From Cladorrhinum sp. PSN259 (taxonomy: Eukaryota > Ascomycota > Sordariomycetes > Sordariales > Podosporaceae): a DNA stretch of 64,000 nucleotides. Made by a program: the position numbers and the translations under genes. Positions within the stretch are counted from its first letter, which is position 1; the number at the start of each line of letters is the position of its first letter. Below the pieces are notes generated by a model that saw only the letters and a list, made by a program, of their open reading frames with translations, made no database searches and was not told the DNA's origin. Shown piece after piece: positions 9,291 to 21,573 of the stretch. The stretch covers positions 248,001 to 312,000 of the forward strand of contig MU867064.1 of the NCBI GenBank assembly GCA_033725935.1, written 5' to 3'.

Positions 9291-11922
9291 TCAAAAGAAT
9301 TTACCAATGCTTTTCGCAATACCGGGAGTCTCCGAAGCAGTGTCCTCCTCGTCGCTTGGACCGTTGACCCGACCGGTACCACCAGCAACCAGCTGCTCAT
9401 CCACCTCCTTTGGCTTGTCCAAAGCATCGAACCGCACGCCCTTGCGCTTCGCAATGACGAACTGGACGCTCAACCTCAAGGCCAGCGCCCCGAATCCCCA
9501 GAGTAAGCCTCCGATAGGCGCCGCCACAAATGCTCCGAAGCATCCCCAGTCGCCCGTGAACAGCCCTTGCTGCAGAAGCATCAATTCTGCTCCCTGCTGT
9601 GCGTTGCCGTAGTAGATGGTACCGAAGATGAAGACGGTCAACAAGCCGCCCAGTCCACCGACAACGACCTCGAATCCTCTCCACCAGTATGCCTTCTCCC
9701 ACAAGCCGATCACAAGTACGGGGATTGTCGCCGCCGATACAAGATCCGAAATGAGATAGATCTGCAGAATTGATGGAGCACGGATGGCAATCACTACCAC
9801 GGGGATCATGATGAGGACGACGCCGAGACGAATCAGCCAGATGTTCAGCCTGTTGCGGAAGACGTCGTTGCTGATGCTCGTGACCATGGCTGACTGAAAT
9901 GAGTCGAAGGCCGAAGTGCTCAGAGTGACGACCATGACGAGCACAATACCCACGACCCAGCCCGGAAGCTGTTCGAGCAGCGCGAAAAAGGCTACAGAGC
10001 CGTCGACAGGGTTTTCAGGGTCGGGGCCAGGATAAACGCCTGACCATGCTGCAATGAGACCGGTGGAACCGACGAGCGTAATAATGATGAGGACAGCGAC
10101 GGTAGCGATGGAGACGCCAATCCAGAGGTCCTTGTCGGTCTTGGAAGCAAAGGTGCGGAGCCAGAAATGAGACTGTGAACAGAGAAGTTAGAAATTTTGG
10201 AACACAAGTCGTAGTCGAGGCAAAAGGCATACCAGGAAGAAGTCGTTGGTAAGAATTGCAACCGGAAGGATGTAGAGGAGCTGCCATCCCAGCAAGCTCG
10301 CTTTGGTCAAGCCGGAAGACTCAATGAGGCTTGTGTCAATCTTGGTCTCAACTCCAATGGTAATTGTGGCGATGATGATCAGGCCGACAACCATCACTCC
10401 CTGGATGTTGTCCGTGAAAAAGGAGATTTGGAAGCCACCCAAAGCTATAGTAGATGTCAGTGCTAAGCCCACAGAATCGACCAGGCAGCATATGTGGTGA
10501 AAAGAAGCAAACGTACAAGTGTAGATAGTCGTGATCACGCACTCCACGATGAGCACAGGAAGCCCATCAATGCCCGTCAGGAGAGTAACGACCTGCCCAA
10601 CAGCCGACAGCTCCGAAACCATGTACAGAAACAGAGTAACACACGTCACGAAGCTGAGGTACAGGGCCGCAATATGTCCATAGCGCTGTCTGGTCCACTC
10701 GGTGAGGACGAATCCCTCAGGGCACTTGCGTCGGATAATGGGGCCCAACGCTGCGAAGATGAAGAGCGGAAGTGCAGACGACAGGGCATAAGTGACAACG
10801 CCCTGAACGCCCGCAATGGTTGCGAGCTGAGGGTAGGCGAAGAGGATACCGGAACCGAGAGCTACACAGATTAGTTATCTCAAAATGGGGGATAAGAGCG
10901 AAGGAGGAAAGGGGGGAGGGGTAGATCGAAGAGCGGCAGCACGTTTCCCACGCAAGCATTAACTTGATCGAGTAATCACGGTACAATCTCAGCTTCGTTT
11001 TCACAAATCTCTCTGAACACACACTCAAACACAACACCGGTCCACAAGGAGGTGAAGCCAGTTGTGTTTGTGAGGGAAAGAAAGACTTGCTACAACTCGG
11101 CGCCCGTAGTGAGCCGCAATCTTCACAACCGGCACTCAAGACTTGAGCGGTCGCTTTCCTGGCAATCTCGAGCTCACCTGTCTCCATGGCGAGCCAAGGT
11201 GTACCAAGGCGGCCCGTTCGAGCTAAGAGTGCCGATGTAAAGACTTGGTGAGGTTAGGGTGACGAACCTGTGGTCTGGTGTAATCTTGCATCTTCTGGCT
11301 GTTCTCACCGCCCAGCCAGTCATTATCTCGCATACAGCGAGTTGCGTCAATTCCAAGTCTGGTTTTCCTTTATCCTCTCGGCGTCGCGTCGTGTTGCTTC
11401 CATCTGTTGTCGCCATGCTTTGGTCGATTGTTGCTACCGCTCTGATCGGGTGCTTCCATCCAGGAGCCCCTCTCGAAGGTTCGTTTCGTCTTCTTTCACT
11501 CACCAGAAGCAATAAAGTTCAGAGCGAGCGGCAAGGCTATATAGAAGAGAAAACGGTAGTTAGCGATCTGTACCGTCGAATTACAATCCACGTAAGGGAA
11601 GTCAACGGAGCCTTCAGCTGGATAAGACAGCCTCAAGTCGTTTGACTTTCCCTCTTCGGAAATTGGAGCAGCGTCGGAGAACTATTCCTAACCCGTCTGA
11701 GTTCTGTTGCCAGCCAAGAATTCTCCCTTGGACTGGTTCCTGAACTTCCAAGCAACGCCCGTCCCCATCAATCTGAACCAATCAGTTAGCATATGATCGC
11801 CAATAATGAAGATAATTGGGAGAGCCAAAAAAAAAAAAAAAAAAAACCAAGTTCCCTCACAGAAATGCTCCATATGTTAGGTATACAATGGCGTTGGACG
11901 CCTCGAAAGACGGCTGGCCCAT
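9291..11922 (-). CDS. Urea/solute:sodium symporter (SSS family, Dur3-like)
   Basis: Six exons: complement(join(9291..10172, 10233..10444, 10517..10861, 11504..11536, 11693..11772, 11861..11922)), 537 residues. Phases agree at every junction. The start reads MGQPSFEASNAIVYLTYGAF. Exon 3 is only 33 nt and yields the family motif PLALNFIAS, which continues into ALGSGILFAYPQ in exon 4. Many hydrophobic helices follow, including LGPIIRRKCPEGFVLTEWTR, TDNIQG and STSAFDSFQSAM, all typical of fungal urea-type SSS transporters. The tail is hydrophilic and acidic. Intron 1 holds A20 on the plus strand; intron 3 is 642 bp, very long for this genome. The protein is plasma-membrane, predicted to import urea or a related solute. 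Substrate is inferred from family only. Confidence 0.88.
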
Positions 11923-14710
11923 AGTTGCTGTTGTTGTAGTCAGCCGTTGATATGCCGAGAATATGGGTGATGTTGCGGGATGTTATCGGTTGCTATGATG
12001 ATGTTGCGTAACAATTGAGAAAAAAGAATTCCGAGGGGCAAAATCTTTGCTCGTCAGAAGAGGAAACACCAGCCGCCTTTATACACACTCAATATTAGTG
12101 TAAGAGAAATTCACCCAACAAAACCACCATGCCAAACCTGTGTCAAAACCGCGTGGGGGTGTCACCATACCAAAAACCTGGGTCTTGGGACGGAGGTGGG
12201 GATTCCATCTCTGCTAACAGGATTAGCCTTGCAAAAACAGCAAGCACTGTTAGTTGGAAGACCAGCCCCGAGGAGATGATTTCGTGATGCCAAGCCATGG
12301 CTGAGCGCAAACCCCATGGCACCCAGAGAGCCCCTCCGAACACCCCCCCACCAAGAAATGTCACCTGGACCCAATATAACCATTCCCAACCAGGACGAGA
12401 TCTGCTTACACCTGCAGCTATCTGATAAGCGACAAGCACCAAGACGATGTCACACAGAAACAACACGGAGCCAGCATCTCAAGGCTCAAATCAATAACAT
12501 ACCAGACCAAAGAGCATGTATCAAGCAGTCCGCCGTTTGCAAGCAAATGGAAGCATATCATGGGATGTACATGTACACCCCCAACATCATCATCATCACC
12601 CAGCAAAGCAACGAGGAAATCTGTTTCCCAAAAACTTTTTCCCTTTTTCTTTTGTTCAACTATTTTTAAGTTGCTTTTCTGTTTTCCCCTTATCTTACAT
12701 CTCCTCCGAGCTGAGCTTCCCTTAGGTTCCCATAGCTCCCTCAAGTCCGCATCCATCATTTCAATGACCAAGTCCGTTGCTCGCTTGTCTATGCCCACCC
12801 GCCCCCCGAAAATCCCATTCCGTACCGCAGCTGAAATTCAAAAGTCAAAAGTCAAAAGTCGCTATGGTTGCTTTTCAGAGCCTCAATTCGTTCCTTGGAC
12901 GCACGCTGATGCCTGTCGTATTTTGCCCAAAATTCATTAAGCTGGTATGTGGCAACTCACTCTCTCTGTCAGCTTCGGGAGAAACCTGTGTTCGTCTGAA
13001 TCGGTAGACGCGATTGTATTCATGGCATACTTTTTTGCCGAGGACGAATTTAGATAAAAGGCCTTCGAGTTGGGGGTTTGTGCATTGCCGTCTTGTGGAT
13101 CCTCTCCGGATGATTAAGGGGGGGCATGGCACTTAGAGTGAGTTTTGTTGGGATCGCGATGCCTTTAAGAGTAACAGATCTCGTAGCCTCAACCGCTGCG
13201 GATGATGTCTCCACTGACCGCAGGCATCCTTTGGCTCGTCAACGACTTTCTCCGCCTTCAAGAGGCTCTTCCAGGAGTAATCGAAGTTCAAAGAGAACTT
13301 CACCAAGGGTAGATTGGAGAAAGAAATCACCGTATTTTCTTTGGAAGCTGCGAAAGGCAAAGGTGAATCGCGACTCGCCCCTTCTTTGGGATCTTTTGAA
13401 GAGGTTTCGTCTCATGATTACGATGCAGTCGACAGAATACCAGCCGAGATCTCCGTTTCTATAAAGGGTTAGCCATCGCCATCGATGAGAACGAGAATAA
13501 AGGGATTTCTCCCAGTAGTAATGGCCTGCGATCTTGCTCACAGCGTCCTTGCAAACATCGTGGTGCCCGATTTACCGAGAAAACCTCGGTCAAGACCTCC
13601 TCAGGAGAAAAACGTGTTCATCGGCCTAGGAAAAAGCCAAGGGGCACTAAAACCGTCTGGGTCAAAAAGGTCGGCATCAACTTCTGCCTCTCGCTGCTAT
13701 TCCCAGTTATACCTTGAGTCAGAATTTCTTGACCTTCAGACTCCAGTCCATTTAATCCTGCCTCCCAAGATGGTGCTTCGTAGCGAAGGTACCCAGAAAA
13801 GTCAGATCATCCGCCACTGACCCCTCTCCAATCCACTTCCACCCGGTCATCTTGGGCGAGACTGAGACGAATCTTCGGGCTTGTGGAACGCATTGCTCGC
13901 TGCAGCAACAGCCCTGTTTTGGGTGAGATCAATCCGAAGAATACTTTGAGCTCCTAGGCAAGTTAGGCCCAAAGATCATCGTGGATGTTAATTATTACTC
14001 CTTAAATGCATGGAGGCTGACGATGTATAAAGCTAAAGCATCTGGTTTGACTCGATAAATACAGGCTTGCTGAACGTCTATGAGACGCCGGCTGGTTGAA
14101 CACGTTGTGACCCTCATCCTCCTGGTTCTCCTAACTGAAAAAGAAAAGACTCGAAGGAGAGCTCCGATATGTCGTACAAAATCCGTACAAAACAAAAAGA
14201 GATCATCATAGATCGTTTTAATCGCACCCTCAGGTGCGTGAGCAGCCTCCTCCATGATTTTCATTTGTTCTCATCTTCCAGCTGAGATCATTACTTAGCT
14301 ACCTCCATTCTCCCAAACCCGTCTATTGGGCTTTGTCATTGGTTTTCTGAATACCGTCCCCCCTTTCCTAGCTGGTACTTCTTTGTATTGTGGAGGCCAT
14401 GGTCCGGTAAACCAGTGATCATAAGCCTTGTAAGGGACAATGTCGACGCCTCTGAGACAATAGCACACCTGGTATCCTCGACCATGTCGGCCAAGCAGCG
14501 ACGAGAATCGTGTTTAGGGCGTCACAAAACCAAGGTTTGTTCCAAATAGGAACCGACCGGTAGTCAGTGTCAACACCATTTTCTCCCCGAGCCTCCGCCG
14601 TGTAGGTCATGCCGCCAACTACCCATTCTCACCCCCCACACCCACCTCCCCAGTACCTAGTGCCTCAAGTGATCCTTTTGTGAGAAGACACCAGGTGCTT
14701 GGGGGAACTT
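11923..14710. other. Gene-poor interval with uncertain reading frames
   Basis: These 2.8 kb hold the symporter promoter and the 3' side of the RRM gene. Several short open frames occur on both strands (for example minus 12143-12466 and 13239-13541), but none has a recognisable domain or convincing splice structure. The only stretch that reads like former coding sequence is listed separately at 13281-13717. A near-tandem AAAAGTC triplet lies around 12840-12861. Confidence 0.5.
13281..13717 (+). pseudogene. Possible broken gene: two abutting open frames offset by one base
   Basis: One frame is open from 13281 to a TAG at 13470 and ends with the residues AEISVSIKG. The next frame is open from 13469 to a TGA at 13715 and begins LAIAIDENENKG. 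Read together across one missing base they look like a single charged Ser/Lys-rich protein. No intron of usable length (only about 34 bp) would join them. No start methionine or known domain is visible. It may be a decayed gene, a sequencing indel, or chance. Confidence 0.3.
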
Positions 14711-17412
14711 CTAGTTGAGTCGGGCGCCCCGCTGCTTTGGCGAGGCAGAGTCGCTCGAACCAGAGCTAGAAGAGCGACGGGAATTGGCACGACGGCCAGA
14801 GGAAGGGGCACCACGCTGGGCAGAACGATAGGGCAAGCTCACCGCCATGCCAGGGGTCGAGGGGTTTTGGTGAGCAGGCACCATATAAGCACCAGAGGCA
14901 CCAGTGGGGCCGGGAAGAGTTGTGGTACCAGGAGCACCAGTCATTCCGGGCATGCTAGGCATGGGCATTGGTTGGGCGACCCAGTGTATCATGCCAGTGG
15001 TAGGGTTTGTGTATGGGACCATCACGGTAGGGTGAGAGGGAACCGTAGGTGACATGGCATAGGCATTCATAGGAGGTTGAAAGTGCGAAGTGTTAGGCGG
15101 AATGGAATAACCATTTGCGGGCGCCTGAGGGTTTGGCGCCATTGAGTTACCAGCAGGCCCGAAGCCAGGGGCAGCGATGTACGAATGGGATGGGTGTATC
15201 GGCTGGGCCAACCCATGAGCTAGCGCACCAGGGTAGCTGGTTTGGCGATGTTGAGGGCCGGAGTAGTGAGTATAAGGAGGAGGACGCTGCGAAGAACGCT
15301 GGCTGGCGTTCATGGAAAGCTGCGCTGCCGGCCGGTCCGCGCTTGTTGGCTGGCAGTACCGAGCTGCACGAACAGGCGTCTCCGGCAACTGGCCACTGGG
15401 AGCTTGCATGAGTGACGTCTGATTACTACGTGTGGGCGTGTCGACGATGCCCTTTGTAATCTTTCGCTGAACCTTGATCTGGCAGCCAAGGAAGTTGGCA
15501 TCGTTCTGTTGCGGAAAAGTCAGTATCAGGCTTAGGCTTGATTTATGAACAGTAGGTTCGCTTACCAAAGTGGCAATGGCCTCAGGAGCAGACCGGTAGT
15601 CTGCAAACTCAATGAAGCCAAAGACACGAATCAGGACGCCCGTCTGTTGGTGGTGCCGCATCACCACATCAATCTTGTTGATGGGCCCGATGCGTTCAAA
15701 GAAGGCCTTCAACTGATTCTGGGTCGTATCGGCTGGGAGATTCGACACAAACACCGAGCGCCGATCCAGGTCATACCTCCGGAGGAAGTCTTCGTCTCTA
15801 TTGGCGCGTGTGACATGGTTGCGCTGCGAATTGAAGATCTCGACTCGATAGTTGCGGTCGGTGCCCACGGCGTTGTAGCGAATGTCCTTGACGAAAGATG
15901 TTAGAACCCTGCAAATGAAAACTCGTGTGCAACCTGAGGAACAGAAGGAGAACTCACCGTTCCAAGATCACGGTTCCGGTTGAAGCCCGAGAACTCAATC
16001 AGGACAGCCTGCGGAAGTCCATGTGCTGCAGCGACATCATCGTCCAGGCGCTCTATCTTCGAAAAATTGCCATAAGGCATGAGAAGTGCGCCTGCCTCCT
16101 GGATAGACAAGGGCTCCCGGTTGTTCTTGAAAACAACATAAGTCCCTGCCAAAAAGTTGTGCTGTTAGCATGATCAAACCCTCTTAACCTAGACAGGAGA
16201 AGACTCACGATTGGCCTTCACCATCTCAGTGCGGCAAGGGCGGCCCAGAATCATGGTGCCGCGGCCCTCGATCTCAGCGCGTCTGGCGTCCTCCTCACTC
16301 TGCAAATTGTCAGAAGCTTGCATCAACTCAGGTAAAATCCATGACTCACGGTGTACTGCGCAAAGGCGAAGGGCATGTGCCCAGCATCGCGGCGAATCTT
16401 GACAAAGACGGTGCCGAAGCGGCTGAAAGCGCGCGTCACTGCCGCCTCAAGGGCGAGGTCATCCTTGGGCTCAGGCAAACTGTTGGGCAATGTCAATATG
16501 TAATAAGTTTGATGCAAAAGTATGCAACGGTGCAAAGAATAAGAATGGGGAAGCGATTTGATGATACGGTGGTGGTGTGCAAAAAGAGTAAGAGTACAAT
16601 ATGAGACGGTAGCGATTGAGAAATGATGCTAAAAGGGAGAAGCAACTTACTTTGCCACGAAAACGCAGGCAGTCGCTGGGTAAATGCCTTGGGCATCGAG
16701 ACGGGCAGTGGCAGTCGGGTCAAGTGAACGCATGGCGACAGCAGTGCCAGTGACTGAGACCGCAGTGGGTGCCTGGGGGTGACGCTGGGAGGAGTCAAAC
16801 ACATCATCATCACGAGGATTGTGTTCGACCGGGAACTGAGCAAGGCGGTGCCTGTAGGGAACGCGGAAATCCAGGTCAGCTCTAGACTTGATGACAACCA
16901 GGAGTGCGGAAGGACTTACCCAGTGTACCCATCGTCATTGGCAGCATTGACAATGGTGACTTGATTGTTGTCATGAATCGCGGAAAAGCTAACAGTTTAT
17001 CAGTCAGCAAATGTAATTATTGGAATTGACAGTAGATGTGGTTATCATCCGAACAATGCGGACAAACGGAAAAGGGGTCAAGCAAGCTAAACAAACACGG
17101 GGCAGGGGTAGTCAAGGATATACTTACGGAGTCTGAGGTGACATGTCCATACTCTCGACGGAGCGACTCATGCGAACCTGGGGGCCATGTGAGGCTGTAT
17201 CATGGCGAACCTCAGTGTTGTTTTTGCTGTTCGAAACCTCAGAAGCTGGGAGCATGTCAACGTAAGTAGCTTGATAGGGGTTATGGGTGTTGGAACTGGC
17301 ACTTACTGTCATCGGAGCGGGGTGAAGAGGTTGAGCTAGGCAGGCTCGAAGAGCGAACCATGCGTCGCTTGCCGTTGCCATTAAGCTGGTTGGCGCGGTT
17401 GAGACCAGACAT
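14711..17412 (-). CDS. RNA-binding protein with three RRM domains
   Basis: Nine exons: complement(join(14711..15505, 15566..15886, 15958..16145, 16209..16299, 16350..16479, 16651..16851, 16920..16988, 17128..17245, 17307..17412)), 672 residues, all phases consistent. RRM1 has ACVFVANLPEP as RNP2-like and MPFAFAQYT as RNP1-like. RRM2 (TYVVFKNNREPL) is more divergent. RRM3 has RSVFVSNLPADTTQNQL and VFGFIEFADY. The C-terminal 250 residues are rich in P, S, M and Q and end in an RS/SS-rich tail (ANSRRSSSSGSSDS), probably disordered. Intron 7 uses an AAG acceptor at 15887 with a CTAAC branch site. The upstream CAG would break the frame. The role is RNA binding in mRNA metabolism; I do not recognise a specific orthologue. 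Confidence 0.85.
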
Positions 17413-18500
17413 CTTGCCGAGCTGTATTGATGTCTGAGAGAAAAGACTGGACGATGTAGGGCCCAATGAATTCTCCTGGGGGTGAAAGGCCGGAATGATA
17501 TTGGGCAGGCGATAGCGAGCGTCTGCGGTGGATCTTCTGGTCTCAAAGGAGTGTATAGTCCAACGAGACAGTAGTCCAACGAGACAGAAACGCCGAGTAT
17601 AACCGATGAGAAATTGTCAAGGAAGCGGATATACTGGCGAGACTACGGATTGAAGTTTGTTAGCGACTATCGATGTGCCAAAGGGAGCGTCTGGTGAAGT
17701 CAAAAAGCAAGAAAGCTAAGAAGGAAAGGCCATGGAAGATATACAAAGAGAGTGAGGACAAACTAGTATTGTGAGGTGATCCAATAGGTAGGGAGGGATG
17801 AGCAGTGGGTAAGGGGGGAGGGCAATAGAAGTATGGAAGTTGAATGGGAAGGGGAGAGGACAATAGAAAGGTTAACCAACGCGACAAGATACATATTCAT
17901 GCCCGCGTAAGATTGACGATCCATGTTGAAGAAGTAATGTATATCGACGACGAAGCTGATGGATCGTTGGGAGCAAATGAAGCAAGCTCATTGCCAGGAC
18001 CGGCCTTCGGGGTCGTCTTATCGTCTGTACACCTTGCGTTTTTCCGTCGATGATCAATCGAGAGGAAGTGATTGACAAGATAGCCGTGACGATAGTGGTA
18101 ATTGATGAAGAAGGGCAATGTAGGAATGGAAGATCAAAAGGTAACAGTGACGAAGAAGCTTTCACAGTGATATAAACTTACTGTAGGAGATGTCTTTGGA
18201 TGTCTTGATTGAAGTGTTTGACTTGGAAGAAGCCTGGAAGTCGCAAAACACTTAAAGATGCTGATGATGTAGGGAGGAGGAAAGAAGAAAGTCGGGAAAG
18301 CTCTGGGGTTTTATACCTGAAATTTTCCCCAGCGTGGGAAGGGCGCGTCTCAAACTGCGGCAACTTTTGCAGTTGTTATCCTCTGGAAATCAAGAAGAAG
18401 GCAGAAACGGCCTCGTATGCAAGGCTGTCGTATGAGAAGTCGGTCATATATGAGGAAGGACCAGATCGGATGCGCTACGATGCGATTCTGATAGTGGAGC
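17413..18500. promoter_or_regulatory. Probable long 5' leader and promoter of the RRM gene
   Basis: On the minus strand this segment is strongly pyrimidine-rich with several short upstream ORFs, which fits a long untranslated leader for the gene starting at 17412. GT-AG-like pairs occur, so 5' UTR introns are possible. Nothing here resembles a separate protein gene. Confidence 0.4.
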
Positions 18501-20180
18501 TTTCGAGGAAGAATGCTTGGTAGACGAGGGTATGACTTCCATTTAGGGAAGGGACAACTGAAGGTTGCTGCCTCATGATCACTTCAATTATGTCATGTGG
18601 TACAGTGAAATCAACGTTTGTCGCCATCCAAGACCATCTGCAAATCTTTGAGGTAACTACAGCATATGCGCGTCCATTGAGGTTCAAGCTTCAGACCCTG
18701 GGAGCTTCTGGCGGCTGTCAACACTACCATCAGCTTTGCATTCGCCAAGTCGAGACTATACAAACCCGAAAACAAACTTGGATAATAAACCTCTTCGAAG
18801 AAAGGAAGGCATGGGATCTTCAAAAGTTAAGGAGTGTTGATGAATCAGAGACTTGAGGCTGGTAGATGTTAAGCCTTAACGCAGATAGCAACAGATTGAC
18901 GAACTAGATATACAAGATTTTCAATTCAAGAAAATACCGCATCAACAGGTTAACTGTGACTTTAATATAGCCACCTAGTCTGTTACACTCTCAAACCACC
19001 ATTCGAGCAGATGATCTATTTTACAGTGTGTAAATAAATTTTGTCTTAGGCTCATCATACTATGAGCCATACCTACCAGTCAGTCGGGTGCCTACCTATC
19101 TAGACATAACTTCCAGGTTGGCAAGAACTACCTATCGGTGCTGCCACTACCCTCCCATCGATATATTGTGGATGAAGAGTCTCATCATTGATCACAATAT
19201 CTAAAACCAGAGTAAGAGAACCTTCAAGGCCGGTTTCCAAGAAAGATGTCACGCATTTCAACGTGTTATATATGTTCGAAACGCTCGATGGTAGATCTTA
19301 TCTTCCGAAAGAAATACGTTAACTTTTAAGACCTCAGATATCTCTGGATTCATGACTGAACAATGCCATAACCTCAATCAACTGTAAGACCCAAATAACC
19401 TTTGAAGTATTGAGTTGCACCTCGCTTAGCTCAGCGTCAGGGAGGCTAAAGTCACCTTCCAGTCACGATTATTGATTCGAGCTTTAGAGTAGGGATGTAA
19501 TGAGAGCAAGATATTATCGTACAGATGAGTTTCGCAATAAATTGATACAATCACATATAGGTTGAGTGAGATAAATTTCTTGGTGTGCTCAATCAATCAT
19601 GAGACAACAACGCCAAGACTTATCCAGTCGGTTCCGGAACCGTCATGGACGGATGTCGTCAAATTTCGGGCTACAGTCCGGCGAATCGGGCTGGGCCGCT
19701 GAAGCATGATGTGCGCGAGCCGGAGTGCGCGAACAAAGAGTGCAGATCGACAAAATGAAATACCGGGCTGTTAAAAGTTCAATGAACTCAACATATTTGC
19801 AAGCAACTCTCATCCAAATAATGTCTCACTCAACATCATCCCAACCGAAATCTAAAAATCCTAATAACAAAAGTATGTGGTCAGAAACTTAGTTTTTTAA
19901 ATCAGAATCGAATCCCGAATGCATCTTAGCCAGTTTCAATGCTCTTGGGTTGACGATGAATGCTTGGTCATAACAGCTTGAAACAATCCGTATCCAGTCA
20001 CGTGATGCGCACCACTCATGACAATGAAGTCACCGATGCTTCCATTGAGTTTTGCACTGCGGAATGATTGGATTAGTCTTGAAACCCACTCCAACATGTG
20101 GGTTTGCAAAGTGTCGCTGTTGAATGGTCCTGCCCTGCGGTTAACTGTCTGACAAAACCACTTGAAGCCTGGAACCTGAA
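18501..20180. other. Gene-poor, AT-rich interval
   Basis: I see no gene on either strand. Stop codons and TA-rich words are frequent, which is compatible with old sequence decayed by repeat-induced point mutation, but I could not measure this. A more GC-rich patch lies near 19630-19730. Confidence 0.45.
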
Positions 20181-20183
20181 TAA

Positions 20184-20599
20184 GGGTACGATACCCAGCT
20201 TGCAATCAGGGTACTGCACCTGGCTACGTGCTGTTACACAAAATGAAGGGGAACCGTACCCGAGTTGCAAATCGCGTACTTTAGCAGCTGCCCGACTGCT
20301 GAATGTGCTAAAGGGGTACTGTACACGGAGTGCCACTCTTGTGCTGACAGCTGGCAGCGCATGTGGGTACTGTACCCTTTTTTCGACTATCACGTTACAC
20401 AAATAAGGGTGCTAAACCTGCAGACGAGGAGAAGGGTATGGTACCCGTGTTGCCATCTACCTGTTCGCCCAAAAAGGAGAAAGGGTATCGTACCCAGTTT
20501 GCTATCCCTCTCCCTGTGAACAAAGAGGGTGGATGGGTACTCTACCCGAGTTAAGAGTTCGAAACCAAGCAGTAAAACAGTAAGAGGGGTATTGTACCC
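20184..20599. repeat. Degenerate array of GGGTA-N-TACCC palindromes
   Basis: Nine sites share an approximately palindromic 13-mer, GGGTAYNGTACCC. They start at about 20184, 20209 (partial), 20249 (partial), 20314, 20365, 20434, 20483, 20535 and 20587. The 20365 site (GGGTACTGTACCC) is a perfect palindrome around one central base. The last three spacings are 49, 52 and 52 bp. Several units continue with a GTTGC- or GTTTGC-like word. This looks like a decayed tandem satellite or an array of binding sites. No coding function is apparent. Confidence 0.75.
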
Positions 20600-21476
20600 T
20601 TCACTGTGTGCATCTGTTGGGTAGATGGTGCTGATCTTAGGTCAATAAGGTTCTGGTTCCAAGGAGGTGCTTTAACTTCTAGTTTATTCCCGGACTCCCC
20701 ACCCCTATGCTAGGAGATTAGGGATAACCTATCTTCCGGGGCGCAAACATGTTATTTTTCCATACGCAATTTCCAGTGCCCAACGGGAAAGTCAGAAGAA
20801 TTTTGGCGTATTGAATCACACCATTGGTCGAGATCTAAATCAGATGGGAACTAAAAATGCGGGCGGGACAGATGAAGACATGCTCGGTCCGTGTCCCGTC
20901 GCTCAGCGCAACACCCGCAGGATGATCAAAGTTCTGGAGCAGGTCTCTCACCATTCTAGGAAGGTGATAAATAAGTCGGTGGTCATGGCATTGGGTCTGA
21001 GCGTGAAATGGTAGCGTTTTGGGAGGCGCTTTTCCAAGGTTTTCTCATTGAGGTCACGGTGCCTTGGACGGGGCTAGTATTCCTCTAGTCAGGCAGATCA
21101 TTTCTAGGAAACAAAATACCGCCGTCGAGCATCCCAAAATTCTACACCTTACAAATACTCATCTGACCAGATTCCAATGACTGTAGAAAATATTCTGAAT
21201 GTCGGTGAAATTTTGGTCGATGATGTTAGCCATCAGGTAAACGGAACTGCCCAAAATGGCTTGAGAGAATGTGGACCACTGACGCATCAATATTCCATAC
21301 GACAACGGTAATTTATTGCAAAAACATCTCGACCATTTCCATCCGGGAAGTTGAGGGAGGGTCAATAGAAACAAAATTTTAGGCAATAAAAATGAAGTTT
21401 ATTTAGTATTTCTTTATTGTTGCAATTCTCCTAAGTCGAAAACAAGTTTGACAGAATGAAAAAGAAAAAAAAGAAG
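20600..21476. other. Gene-poor interval downstream of the palindrome array
   Basis: No gene is recognised on either strand. A 67-codon plus-strand frame at 20811-21014 and a 75-codon minus-strand frame at 21159-21386 show no domain or coding character. Confidence 0.45.
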
Positions 21477-21486
21477 AAAAAAAAAA
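21477..21486 (-). terminator. Pol III terminator of tRNA-Asn
   Basis: A run of ten A on the plus strand is a T10 run on the transcribed strand, 14 bases past the tRNA 3' end. This fits an RNA polymerase III terminator. Confidence 0.7.
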
Positions 21487-21499
21487 GGTTTAAACAAAG

Positions 21500-21573
21500 C
21501 TCCTCCGGGAAGGCTCGAACTTCCAACCTCCTGATTAACAGTCAGACGCGCTAGCCAATTGCGCCACAGAGGA
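21500..21573 (-). tRNA. tRNA-Asn (anticodon GTT)
   Basis: On the minus strand the 74-nt sequence folds as a cloverleaf. The acceptor stem TCCTCTG pairs with CGGAGGA (one T-G pair), with G as discriminator. The D arm includes GGCGCAATTGGCTAGCGCG. The anticodon arm is CTGACTGTTAATCAG with GTT as the anticodon. The T arm includes GGAAGTTCGAGCCTTCC. No intron is present. It stands alone in a gene-poor region. Confidence 0.96.

Noticed and set aside
12143..12466. 107-codon minus-strand ORF with a hydrophobic start
   Set aside because: No signal-peptide logic, splice sites or family match; composition not convincing.
12840..12861. Three AAAAGTC words in tandem, suspected repeat array or CRISPR-like structure
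   Set aside because: Too short and without spacers; a chance microsatellite.
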